Below, in pieces: positions 1-6,896 of a stretch of DNA of 10,508 bases. This stretch comes from Candidatus Zixiibacteriota bacterium. GTDB lineage: Bacteria; Zixibacteria; MSB-5A5; CAIYYT01. The position numbers were made by a program, and so were the translations under genes. Under the pieces are notes generated by a model. The model did no database searches. It was not told where the DNA came from and worked only from the letters and a program-made list of their open reading frames with translations. Location: assembly GCA_026397575.1 (NCBI GenBank), contig JAPLUP010000343.1:1-10508 (forward strand), read 5' to 3'. How positions within the stretch are numbered: the stretch's first letter is position 1; each line of letters begins with the position of its first letter.

Positions 1-1
1 C

Positions 2-1591
2 TCGGTCGACAAAGCGATTCGGTTCACGGCGGCGCGTTTCTTCACGACGCTGCACTCTGATGTCAAGGGCAAGAACTGGAAGGACTACATTCAGCCGCAA
101 GACAATTACCCCGATACCGTGATCATGGCGCCGGACAGCTCGTACTTTACGGTCATCAAAGGTGATGGCTTTTACGACACCGGAGACGGCGATAGCTGGT
201 ATGACCACTATATTGAGAACTACAGCCTCAAGACAACCTATGAGACCAAAGTACAAGAGAATTACTCGCTTAAAATGGGAACCGAGTCCGAATTCCAGAC
301 GATCCAAGTGCTTGACATTTACAAACCTTGGCTGGGCGCATCGGGATTCGGGCTTAACTACGATGCCTATAAAGCGAAGCCTTCTTCACACGGCGTGTTT
401 ATCCAGAATCACCTGAATCTGCAGGGCATGGTTTTCGATTTTGGCTTACGCTATGATCTCTGGTTTGCCGGGAAGTATGCTGAGGACGCGCTGGCCAACG
501 ACAGTATCTCGCCTCTGAGCGCGGCGCTGCGTGATAAATACTACAACGAAACGTCGCAGGTTCTCGGTCGCCGGGCGCGTGGAATCATCTCGCCCCGTTT
601 CGGCCTCGCCAACATGATCAGCCGCGAATTGACGCTGTTCGCCTCCTATTCGCGCTTCACCCACAAGCCTTCGCCGCAGTATCTTTACGCAAAACTCTAT
701 ACACCATCCAATGCGGCCTACCAGTTGTTCGGCAACCCGGCGCTGGATTTTGAGAAAGTCACCAATATCGAGACAGGGCTGAAATGGCTGCCAAATCCGC
801 GGATAGCGTTGGGAATTTCCGGCTACATCAAATACATACAGGATTACATCGCCGCGACGGCAATCTCACCCGATCCGCGTTTCCCTGACGAGACCTACTT
901 CGTCTATTTCAATCTTGACTATGCCACTAGCCAGGGAGTCGAACTTGAGTTCATTCACAAGGCCAGCGACATCTTTACCCTGTCAGCCAACAGCTCCTTT
1001 AGCCGAGCGCGCGGAGAGCGGTCATTGCCGGCTGACATCTTGCGTGGACTGAAAACACGTTCGGAAGGCGCGATTTACAATGATGTCGCCTTCGATTGGG
1101 ACAAACCGTGGCAATTTGTGGTCAAGGCCAATTTTACTGTCCCGGCCGACAGAAGGCCGAGAGTACTCGGCGTGCCATTGCCACGCGACTGTAACCTTAA
1201 CGTCAAGTTCTGGGGGCAGGCAGGCAAGCGCTACACGCCTTATGTTCAGACGACCGACGATTTCGGATACACCGTATTCGTCCCAAAAGGAGCAACCAAC
1301 TCGAAGATCGGGCCATGGTGGAATTCTTTAGACTTCTCATTCCAGAAGTATTTCCACATTAAAAAGAATACGTTGACGCTCTATTTCGAAGGCACGAACT
1401 TGCTCGATCACAAGAACGTCACTCTAATCAATCCTCTGACCGGCAAGGAATACCGTCAGGGCGACGTCATCCCAACCGGTGGCAACCTGTTCGAATTGCC
1501 CCCGTTGTCATATCGTCTGCCGCTGTGGGAGAATCCGACACGTTTCCTGAGTCCGAGGCAGCTAAAACTCGGGCTGGGAGTGAGTTTCTGA
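2..1591 (+). CDS. TonB-dependent outer-membrane receptor, C-terminal part (5' end outside window)
   Basis: The frame is open from base 2 to the TGA at 1589-1591, giving about 529 residues of the C-terminal beta-barrel; the signal peptide, any carboxypeptidase-like domain, the TonB box and the plug lie upstream of the window. The sequence alternates amphipathic strands with long Tyr/Asp/Pro-rich loops. Barrel-type phrases include FGLRYDLWF, ELTLFASYSRFTHKPSP, NIETGLKWLP, SQGVELEFIHK and LYFEGTNLLDHKNV, and the protein ends LKLGLGVSF, the C-terminal aromatic signal used for BAM-dependent insertion. Such receptors take up substrates across the outer membrane using TonB/ExbBD energy; the substrate cannot be read from this part. 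An internal GTG at 119 is not a real start because homologous barrel sequence continues upstream of it. The stop overlaps the start of the NHL lipoprotein by one base (TGATG), which implies co-transcription and translational coupling. Family call is strong; specificity unknown. Confidence 0.88.
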   Translation, partial: SVDKAIRFTAARFFTTLHSDVKGKNWKDYIQPQDNYPDTVIMAPDSSYFTVIKGDGFYDTGDGDSWYDHYIENYSLKTTYETKVQENYSLKMGTESEFQTIQVLDIYKPWLGASGFGLNYDAYKAKPSSHGVFIQNHLNLQGMVFDFGLRYDLWFAGKYAEDALANDSISPLSAALRDKYYNETSQVLGRRARGIISPRFGLANMISRELTLFASYSRFTHKPSPQYLYAKLYTPSNAAYQLFGNPALDFEKVTNIETGLKWLPNPRIALGISGYIKYIQDYIAATAISPDPRFPDETYFVYFNLDYATSQGVELEFIHKASDIFTLSANSSFSRARGERSLPADILRGLKTRSEGAIYNDVAFDWDKPWQFVVKANFTVPADRRPRVLGVPLPRDCNLNVKFWGQAGKRYTPYVQTTDDFGYTVFVPKGATNSKIGPWWNSLDFSFQKYFHIKKNTLTLYFEGTNLLDHKNVTLINPLTGKEYRQGDVIPTGGNLFELPPLSYRLPLWENPTRFLSPRQLKLGLGVSF

Positions 1592-1593
1592 TG
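1589..1593 (+). promoter_or_regulatory. TGATG stop/start overlap coupling receptor and lipoprotein
   Basis: The receptor TGA (1589-1591) shares its last A with the ATG of the NHL lipoprotein (1591-1593). The only Shine-Dalgarno-like bases are GGGAG at 1576-1580, about 10 bases upstream and inside receptor codons, so termination-reinitiation is the likely mode of translation. The same arrangement recurs at 2837-2841 before the second copy. Confidence 0.6.
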
Positions 1594-2751
1594 AGGCGTG
1601 GACTCAAGATTCCAGGCATCTATGTCAGCCTTGCGTTGGGCGCACTGGCGGCTATCGCTCTTTTGTTACCCATTGGTTGCGGGGACAAGGTGGCGCTGCC
1701 ATCCGATCTTCCCGCTCCCTGCTACAGTTGCGGGAACGTTGACACGGCTTATGTACAGGTCAATCCAACGTGGACAGCGGCTGACGGGATTACATTCAAC
1801 AAGCCTTATGACGTCTGCATCGGCTACGATCGGTTTGTGTACATTTGCGACACAAGAAACAACCGCGTCGTCAAATTTGCTGAGGATGGAACGTTCATTG
1901 AATCGGATTCAGTCATCAATCCGGTGGCGATCACTCAAGATCGCGGACTGGATTTGCTTGTAGTTGCCGGGGATTTTTTTACGACTAAGCCGGACACAAT
2001 CTTCGCCGGTACGGACTCGATGCGCATTGGCCTCGATTCGACCACTTATGGCAATGCTGTCTACCGCAAACGACACTTTGGCAATGCGGGCTTCCAGGTT
2101 GTCTGGCGGGCCGATTCGCCATATTATGCGCGATACTTCCCTCAATTGAATCGCGATGTTTGGTATGAAGCCGAATTCTGGGGAATTGCGGCTTCCACGG
2201 AGACCAACAAAGAATACTTTCTCGCCGACTTCGGGGTGGGCCGAATTCTGAGATTTAACAGCAGTGACAAACCGGTGCCGCCGGAACTAGTTAGTGAAGG
2301 AGCGGCTTACGGCAAGACACGATATCCGTGCGATATCTTCTTGTACACCATCGCCGGACAGAATTATCTCGCGTTTGCCCAAGGCGATGGCAATTTCGGG
2401 GTGCAGATTGTCAGCCCGATCAACGGTATACCGCTCTTTACCGCAGGCGAAGAAGGATTGCCGCCGTTGGTAAGAACCAGTGCACGCGGCTTCAAGCAGG
2501 TGGTGGCTGACGAGCAATCGAACTTCTATGTACTTCTGCAGGCGATTGACACTGACCTGGGTGCGCACCACATGCTCTACAAGTATGATCGCACTGGCGA
2601 GAAACTACTGGAATTCGGCACGGAAGGTTCGGGTGAACGGCAATTTCGGGGCCCGCGAGGATTGGCCTATAGTAACGGCATTCTCTATATCGCCGACACC
2701 GATAACAACCGCATAGTGCGCTACCAACTGGCGACCGATATCCAGCAGTAA
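1591..2751 (+). CDS. NHL-repeat (beta-propeller) outer-membrane lipoprotein, copy 1
   Basis: A 386-residue predicted lipoprotein. I chose the ATG at 1591 over the in-frame start at 1525 because it opens directly on a signal peptide (MRRGLKIPGIYVSLALG, then a Leu/Ala-rich core) that ends at Cys30; the lipobox PIGC is imperfect at -3. A CYSC pair follows at 44-47, and Cys76 and Cys86 lie in the first propeller blade. Recognisable NHL repeats are at about residues 71-104 (PYDVCIGYD, then CDTRNNRVVKF) and 354-378 (GPRGLAYSNG, then IADTDNNRIVRY); the middle probably forms further blades too diverged to delimit by eye. NHL propellers usually bind proteins, glycans or other ligands and have no fixed enzymatic role. 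Coupling to the TonB receptor suggests a surface or periplasmic partner of that receptor (inference). The downstream paralogue is about 77% identical by hand count. Confidence 0.8.
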   Translation: MRRGLKIPGIYVSLALGALAAIALLLPIGCGDKVALPSDLPAPCYSCGNVDTAYVQVNPTWTAADGITFNKPYDVCIGYDRFVYICDTRNNRVVKFAEDGTFIESDSVINPVAITQDRGLDLLVVAGDFFTTKPDTIFAGTDSMRIGLDSTTYGNAVYRKRHFGNAGFQVVWRADSPYYARYFPQLNRDVWYEAEFWGIAASTETNKEYFLADFGVGRILRFNSSDKPVPPELVSEGAAYGKTRYPCDIFLYTIAGQNYLAFAQGDGNFGVQIVSPINGIPLFTAGEEGLPPLVRTSARGFKQVVADEQSNFYVLLQAIDTDLGAHHMLYKYDRTGEKLLEFGTEGSGERQFRGPRGLAYSNGILYIADTDNNRIVRYQLATDIQQ

Positions 2752-2767
2752 ATTCGCCAGATCACAA

Positions 2768-2839
2768 TCGCTCTGGGACAATCCTACACGGTTCCTGAGT
2801 CGGAGGCGATTGAAGCTCGGGCTGGGGGTAAGTTTCTGA
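2768..2839 (+). pseudogene. Remnant of TonB-receptor 3' end (24 codons)
   Basis: Read in frame from 2768 this gives SLWDNPTRFLS, then RRRLKLGLGVSF and TGA, matching the last 24 codons of the intact receptor (1520-1591). I count 13 base differences in 72, nine of them at third codon positions; only four codons change the amino acid, and the stop is kept. There is no start codon or upstream barrel sequence, so it cannot encode a receptor. It may persist because it places NHL copy 2 behind the same TGATG reinitiation site. It is either debris from a simple tandem duplication or the tail of a former complete second receptor gene that was deleted. Confidence 0.75.
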
Positions 2840-3996
2840 TGAGACGTGGGTTGAAAATTCCGGGCATCTATGTCAGCTTTGCGTTGGGCTTACTGGCGGC
2901 TGTCGCCCTCATGCTGCCTAATGGCTGCGGAGACAAGGTTGCGCTGCCATCCGATCTTCCCACTCCCTGTTACAACTGCGCGACCATTGACACTGCTTAT
3001 GTGCAAATCAATCCGACATGGACAGCGGCTGACGGAATAGCATTCAACAGACCTTATGACGTCTGCATCGGCTACGATCAGTTTGTGTACGTCTGCGATA
3101 CCAAGAACGATCGCGTTCTCAAACTTGATGATAACGGCAGCTTCGTAGAGTCGTTTTCGGTCATCAATCCAGTGGCGATCACTCAAGATCGCGGACTGGA
3201 TCTACTCGTCGTTTCCGGTGATTACATTGCAGTACATGTGGACACGATATTCGCAGGAACTGACTCGATGCGAATACTCCGCCATTCGACTAATTACGGC
3301 AATGCTATCTATCGCAAACGACACTTTGGCAACGAGGGCTTCCAAGTCGCCTGGCGGGCCGATTCGCCATATTTTTCGACTTACGACCCGCTCTATCAAC
3401 GCGACATCTGGCATGAAGCCGAGTTCTGGGGAATCGCAGCTTCCGCCGAAACCAACAAAGAGTACTTTCTCGCCGACTTCTGGATGGGGATCCTGAAATT
3501 TAATGGCCAGGACGAATCGGTGCCGCCTGCACTGGTTGGTCAAGGCGTGGCCGTTGGCAAGACGTCATATCCGATGGATGTCTATTTCTATGCCATCGCC
3601 GGACAGAATTATCTCGCGCTTGCCCAGGGTTACGGCAATCTCGGCGTACAGATTGTCAGCCCGATCAACGGTGCACCGCTATTTACGGTAGGCGAGGAAG
3701 GTTTGCCGCCTTTGGTGAGATTGAGTTCACGCGGCCCCAAACAGATTGCGGTGGACGAACTATCGAATTTCTACGTGCTGTTGGAGGCGACTGACCCGGA
3801 CTTGGGCACACGCCACTTGTTGTACAAGTATGATCGCACCGGCCAGAAACTACTGGAGTTCGGCACGGAAGGCTCCGGTGAACGGCAATTTCGGGGCCCG
3901 CGAGGATTGGCCTATAGTAACGGCATTCTCTATATCGCCGACACCGGTAACAACAGCATAGTGCGCTACCAACTGGCGACCGATATCCAGCAGTAA
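2839..3996 (+). CDS. NHL-repeat (beta-propeller) outer-membrane lipoprotein, copy 2
   Basis: A 385-residue paralogue of the preceding gene, with a one-residue gap and about 88 substitutions by hand count. The start is the ATG at 2839, matching copy 1 exactly and overlapping the receptor-remnant stop. The signal peptide is conserved and ends at Cys30 (lipobox PNGC, also weak). The CxxC pair (CYNC, 44-47), Cys76 and Cys86 are all kept. NHL blades are visible around residues 71-104 and in the last ~33 residues. Differences cluster in a few patches, such as DYIAVHVD for DFFTTKPD and YFSTYDPLYQRD for YYARYFPQLNRD, which look like loops that could set ligand choice (inference). The final ~39 residues differ at only two positions from copy 1. 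It is probably co-expressed with the receptor and copy 1. The ligand is unknown. Confidence 0.8.
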   Translation: MRRGLKIPGIYVSFALGLLAAVALMLPNGCGDKVALPSDLPTPCYNCATIDTAYVQINPTWTAADGIAFNRPYDVCIGYDQFVYVCDTKNDRVLKLDDNGSFVESFSVINPVAITQDRGLDLLVVSGDYIAVHVDTIFAGTDSMRILRHSTNYGNAIYRKRHFGNEGFQVAWRADSPYFSTYDPLYQRDIWHEAEFWGIAASAETNKEYFLADFWMGILKFNGQDESVPPALVGQGVAVGKTSYPMDVYFYAIAGQNYLALAQGYGNLGVQIVSPINGAPLFTVGEEGLPPLVRLSSRGPKQIAVDELSNFYVLLEATDPDLGTRHLLYKYDRTGQKLLEFGTEGSGERQFRGPRGLAYSNGILYIADTGNNSIVRYQLATDIQQ

Positions 3997-4103
3997 ATTC
4001 GCCAAATCATTTTCTGCTTGCGTTCCCGACACCAGCAAATATCTTGGTCGACCAGCCTGACAGGCGGTTGCCGATTGCGGTGGCTGCGGTCGGGAGTTGA
4101 CCT

Positions 4104-4187
4104 GCCGAAGTGGTGGAACTGGTAGACGCGCTGCGTTCAGGGCGCAGTGTCCGTATGGACGTGGGGGTTCAAATCCCCCCTTCGGCA
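4104..4187 (+). tRNA. tRNA-Leu (anticodon CAG)
   Basis: An 84-base class II tRNA. The acceptor stem GCCGAAG pairs perfectly with CTTCGGC, followed by discriminator A at 4187. The D-loop contains the usual AACTGGTAGAC. The anticodon stem CTGCG/CGCAG encloses the loop TTCAGGG, placing anticodon CAG at 4138-4140. The long variable arm is TGTCC-GTAT-GGACG and the T arm is GGGGG-TTCAAAT-CCCCC. It reads CUG codons. The CCA end is not encoded (the next bases are TTT), so CCA must be added by nucleotidyltransferase. Confidence 0.97.
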
Positions 4188-4411
4188 TTTCCTTATTCCT
4201 TGCACCTTGACTGATTGTCTGACAACAACTTGAATCTTCGCTATCATCGCATTCAACCTCTTCGCGTCCAGAGTAGTACCCATCCGCTGATCCAGCTCCC
4301 CATGAAATCAACGGAAATTGTTGTATCCACGATGGTCGTCGATTAGTTACCATATCTCGTGTCGATTACCGCCGGAGATGCTTCACGTCAAGAATAAACT
4401 GGAGAAACACT

Positions 4412-5389
4412 ATGCACATTGCATTACGCAAACACTGGATTGTCGCACTTCTCGCCCTTGGACTGCTGGGAGTTTTGTCATGCTCCAAGAAGAGCTCTGG
4501 AGGTGATGACGGAGATGACGGCAATACGCCATACAACATCCTCGATCTCCGGGTATCCTCAGTTACGGATAGCAGCGTCACGCTGATCTGGACGGCCACC
4601 GGCGACGATGCCGACCAAGGAACGGCCTCATCGTACGACATCCGTTACTGGCATGCTTGGATTACCGAGGCCAACTGGGATAGCGCCTTTCAGGTCGGCT
4701 ATGAGCCGCACCCGAGTCCAGCGGGACAAAAGGACTCTATGTGCGTAACCGGACTCAAGAAAGATTCCACCTACTATTTCGCCCTGCAGGCCTGCGATGA
4801 AGCGACCAACTGTGCTCCGTCCGGGTGCGTGATGGGCGTCTGTTTCACCGACGTGGTTGTGACCTTCGCCGATTCGCATTTGGATTCGGTAGTCAGGGTC
4901 CTCATTTCAAAACCAACCGGCAGTATTCTCCGCTCTGACCTGATGGGCCACGACTTCCTGGACGCGAATCAGGCCGGTATCGCCAGCCTCAACGGCATTG
5001 AGCTTTGGACCATCTTAACAGCGATACTCCTTGCCGGAAACTCTGTGACCGACCTGAGTCCGTTGGCGAATCTAGTCAGCCTTCGCGGCTTGGGTTTGAC
5101 CGGCAACGGAATTGTCAACATTGCCCCTTTGAGCGGGCTAGTGAATATCGAACTTCTCCACCTGAGGGCGAACGCGGTTTCGGACATCTCAGCGTTGGCA
5201 GGGTTGACCAAATTGCATCAGTTGGATATTTCCGACAACGACATCACCAATCTGGCGCCGCTGGTGGCCAACAGCGGTCTGGCAAGTGGCGATACGGTTT
5301 ACGCGGGACAGAATCCATTGTCGCAGCAGTCGCTTACAGTGGATGTGCCGGCGCTGCAGGCCCGAGGGGTCACGATACTTGGCTTGTAG
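4412..5389 (+). CDS. Lipoprotein with FN3-like domain and internalin-type leucine-rich repeats
   Basis: A 325-residue predicted surface or periplasmic lipoprotein. The ATG at 4412 has GGAG at 4401-4404, seven bases upstream. A signal peptide with lipobox VLSC gives lipidated Cys24, followed by a charged flexible linker (SKKSSGGDDGDDG). Residues ~42-135 resemble a fibronectin type III domain (LRVSSVTDSSVTLIW near the start, STYYFALQACDE near the end). Residues ~148-195 form the cap-like lead-in common before bacterial leucine-rich repeats (FADSHLDSVVRVLISKPTG). About four consecutive 22-residue repeats follow from ~200 to 290, each with the pattern LxxLxLxxNxIxxIxPLxxL (for example GLGLTGNGIVNIAPLSGL). 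Such repeats generally mediate protein or glycan contacts; no catalytic motif is visible. The gene stands alone between tRNA-Leu and an insertion-sequence scar, with no evident operon partner. Architecture is fairly certain; the role is unknown. Confidence 0.82.
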   Translation: MHIALRKHWIVALLALGLLGVLSCSKKSSGGDDGDDGNTPYNILDLRVSSVTDSSVTLIWTATGDDADQGTASSYDIRYWHAWITEANWDSAFQVGYEPHPSPAGQKDSMCVTGLKKDSTYYFALQACDEATNCAPSGCVMGVCFTDVVVTFADSHLDSVVRVLISKPTGSILRSDLMGHDFLDANQAGIASLNGIELWTILTAILLAGNSVTDLSPLANLVSLRGLGLTGNGIVNIAPLSGLVNIELLHLRANAVSDISALAGLTKLHQLDISDNDITNLAPLVANSGLASGDTVYAGQNPLSQQSLTVDVPALQARGVTILGL

Positions 5390-5450
5390 ATCATTCCTGT
5401 TCCGTCAGTTCGGTACCCCATCCAAAGCGTAGTTGAGTAGATACCGTCCT

Positions 5451-5633
5451 TCATGTCAATGGTTTTAGGTTGGGATTAAAGGGTTGCCGAGAGATCAGAA
5501 TGGCCCGAGCCATCAGCAACAGTTTTTTCATGCAAGCCATCAGGGCTACCATCTGGGGTTTGTGATTGTTCAAATGGCGTTGGTAATGGTAGCGGATGAT
5601 GGGGTTGAAGGTGATGGCCGCGATGGTCGGCAT
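5451..5633 (-). pseudogene. IS110-family transposase C-terminal remnant
   Basis: On the minus strand the stretch ending at TGA (5451-5453) reads MPTIAAITFNPIIRYHYQRH, then LNNHKPQMVALMACMKKLLLM, ending ARAILISRQPFNPNLKPLT. This matches the well-known C-terminal signature of IS110-family recombinases (LYMxxxxAxxxNPxxxxxYxRLxxxGKxxKxAxxAxMRKLLxxxNAxxxxxxP, Transposase_20 region). Only the last ~60 codons remain; the N-terminal DEDD domain and most of the C-terminal domain are gone, so it is inactive. Homology stops at about 5633, where glycosyltransferase sequence on the other strand begins almost at once. IS110 elements generally lack long terminal inverted repeats, and I could not identify an element end on the low-coordinate side. 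Confidence 0.75.
5451..5633 (-). mobile_element. Fragment of an IS110-family insertion sequence
   Basis: These bases cover the transposase remnant only. Neither terminus nor any bridge-RNA-encoding non-coding end could be recognised. The 61 bases between the LRR lipoprotein stop (5389) and 5451 could include the element's non-coding end, but nothing in them proves it. Confidence 0.6.
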
Positions 5634-5637
5634 GACC

Positions 5638-6681
5638 GGACTAGCGCGCACCGACAATCTGATCACTCTTGGGGTCCCGCTCTCATTGTGCTGCTTATTC
5701 AGATCCAGCGGTCGAACTCCGGAAACCGGAAAGTCTATGGGTTGGTTGGCGGTCACAGGCGCCAGTGCACTGGCAGTCATGTCGCCATGGTTCATCTGGA
5801 ACCTGAGTAGTTTCGGCAGTATCCTGCAGGTCTCTGGGCAGGTCAAGTTTTACTCCCATGGCATCTATGGTTCACTCAAGACCGATTGGAGCAGCATTTC
5901 AGGCGTGTTCAAGTCATTGGTGTATCCGGCAGCAGCGCCCGTTATCTGGCCGACGCGATGGCTCTTGGGAGAGGAGTTTCAACCGCCGCGGTTATCGATT
6001 ATCGTGATGTTCTTATTGGCATGCGGAGTGCTCATTCCTCTTGTCTGCGCCAGACGGAGCATAATCAGCCGCTTGAGGGCAGCCAATAGTACCTTTCTGA
6101 TAGCTTGTGCATTGGTCTTAATGTTCCTTCATACATTGGTGCTGGGATTTGTATTTCGGTCGTATGAAACTTGGTACGCCTTACCATACTTCGCTTACCT
6201 CTGCCTAATCGTGGGGGTTTCGCTGCCGACCTTTCTCACCGATCCGGCCGTTCCAAGATGGCTGAGGAAACCGTTTCCGATTGTTGCTGCGGCCCTTTTC
6301 GCGACAGTGCTGGCGCTTGGAATCTGCCGATTTCCCTGGCAACCAGATCGTCTGGAAAAGGGTTGGGGGAGCGAGATTAACGCAGTTACATTGCGATATC
6401 CACAAGGCGCCGTTGTGGGGGCATTTCATGCCGGCGTAATCAGTTGGGTTGCATCTCCTCACAAGAACATCAAAGTGACTAACCTTGATTGTTTCGTTAA
6501 CAACGTTACCTTTGCGGCAGTCAAACGGTCAGCCTATCTCGAATACGTCATCAACACTGTCGACGTAATGGCCGAGAATCCCAAGGGCGCGGCGATGTAC
6601 TTGACAGACGACGGGGTTGACTCCTTGCAGACAGTTTTCCGTAAGTGGGAACGGCACTCGCTTTTGGTCCGAGAACGGTGA
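5638..6681 (+). pseudogene. 5'-truncated GT-C membrane glycosyltransferase (PMT/ArnT-like)
   Basis: About 347 codons of a polytopic membrane protein, uninterrupted to TGA at 6679-6681. It opens in GLARTDNLITLG, resembling the L-A-R-x-D transmembrane segment found midway through PMT_2/ArnT-like glycosyltransferases, then SPWFIWNLSSFGSILQVSG, matching their P-W-x-x-W-N-x-x-x-F-G-S-x-x-x-x-S-G motif. Roughly six hydrophobic helices follow, then a soluble C-terminal tail of ~110 residues, probably periplasmic. The N-terminal half that carries the catalytic acidic loop is missing and is replaced by sequence antisense to the IS110 remnant. An ATG at 5596 is technically in frame, but its first ~14 codons are IS antisense and lack a Shine-Dalgarno. 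Members of this fold move sugars from polyprenyl-phosphate donors to proteins or lipids. Loss looks recent because the frame is still clean. The exact subfamily is uncertain. Confidence 0.65.
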
Positions 6682-6896
6682 CTTGATTCCCCGATTTGCA
6701 TGCCGCCGTATACAGTTTGCTGGGGTAGCTCCTCTTACTGAGTTCCCCGTAACCAACGACAAGAAGCGAGAAACCGGGCATTCCGTCGGCACATGTAGAC
6801 ATATGCCGCGCACTATTCACGGGACGTGGCACCCCATGCCCATAGAATCGCGGCGCATGAAGACTTACACCGCGCACCCTTGGCTGCGCCCTGTCC
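6682..6896. other. Convergent intergenic region, no gene recognised
   Basis: These 215 bases separate the truncated glycosyltransferase (+) from the prolyl oligopeptidase (-). Short open frames here have no recognisable protein and no good ribosome site. Two small hairpins are visible: 6787-6808 (nine pairs with one mismatch, loop TAGA) and 6872-6889 (five GC-rich pairs, eight bases beyond the peptidase stop). Neither is followed by a T-run on the relevant strand, so a terminator is possible but not shown. Confidence 0.5.

Larger units (their letters stand above)
1520..2765 (+). repeat. Tandem duplication unit A (receptor tail + NHL lipoprotein gene)
   Basis: The first unit of a ~1.24 kb direct repeat. 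It starts in the receptor codons for PLWENPTRF, runs through NHL copy 1, and ends with 14 bases after the stop that are shared with unit B except for one base. The left boundary is approximate because similarity fades just upstream of 1520. Identity is moderate over most of the unit and near-perfect from 2632 to 2759. Confidence 0.85.
2768..4010 (+). repeat. Tandem duplication unit B (receptor-tail remnant + NHL lipoprotein gene)
   Basis: The second unit of the direct repeat, abutting unit A within a few bases. It carries a 24-codon receptor-tail remnant, NHL copy 2, and the same 14-base flank after the stop (aattcgcca, then ratca, where r is g in A and a in B). Sequence after 4010 no longer matches unit A. 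Confidence 0.85.

Noticed and set aside
4051..4068. Hairpin after NHL copy 2 (ACC-GCCT/AGGC-GGT with a bulge)
   Set aside because: The stem is short, the loop is three bases and no T-run follows, so it is not a convincing intrinsic terminator.
4207..4235. Promoter-like TTGACT, 17-base spacer, TTGAAT downstream of the tRNA gene
   Set aside because: The -10 is poor and it lies ~180 bases from the next start; similar chance matches are expected in AT-richer intergenic DNA.
3850..4353. Minus-strand open frame of 167 codons containing GGFEPPRPYGHCALNAARLP
   Set aside because: That peptide is the antisense translation of the tRNA-Leu gene, a recurrent mis-annotation; the rest is antisense to NHL copy 2 and intergenic DNA.
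5005..5436. Plus-strand open frame of 143 codons overlapping the LRR gene
   Set aside because: It is a shadow in another frame of the LRR coding region; the repetitive 66-base LRR units keep several frames open.
4104..6681. Possible genomic island integrated at tRNA-Leu
   Set aside because: No integrase is present, and I found no repeat of the tRNA 3' end (the T-arm/acceptor sequence) downstream; matches such as ttcggca are only 7-8 bases.
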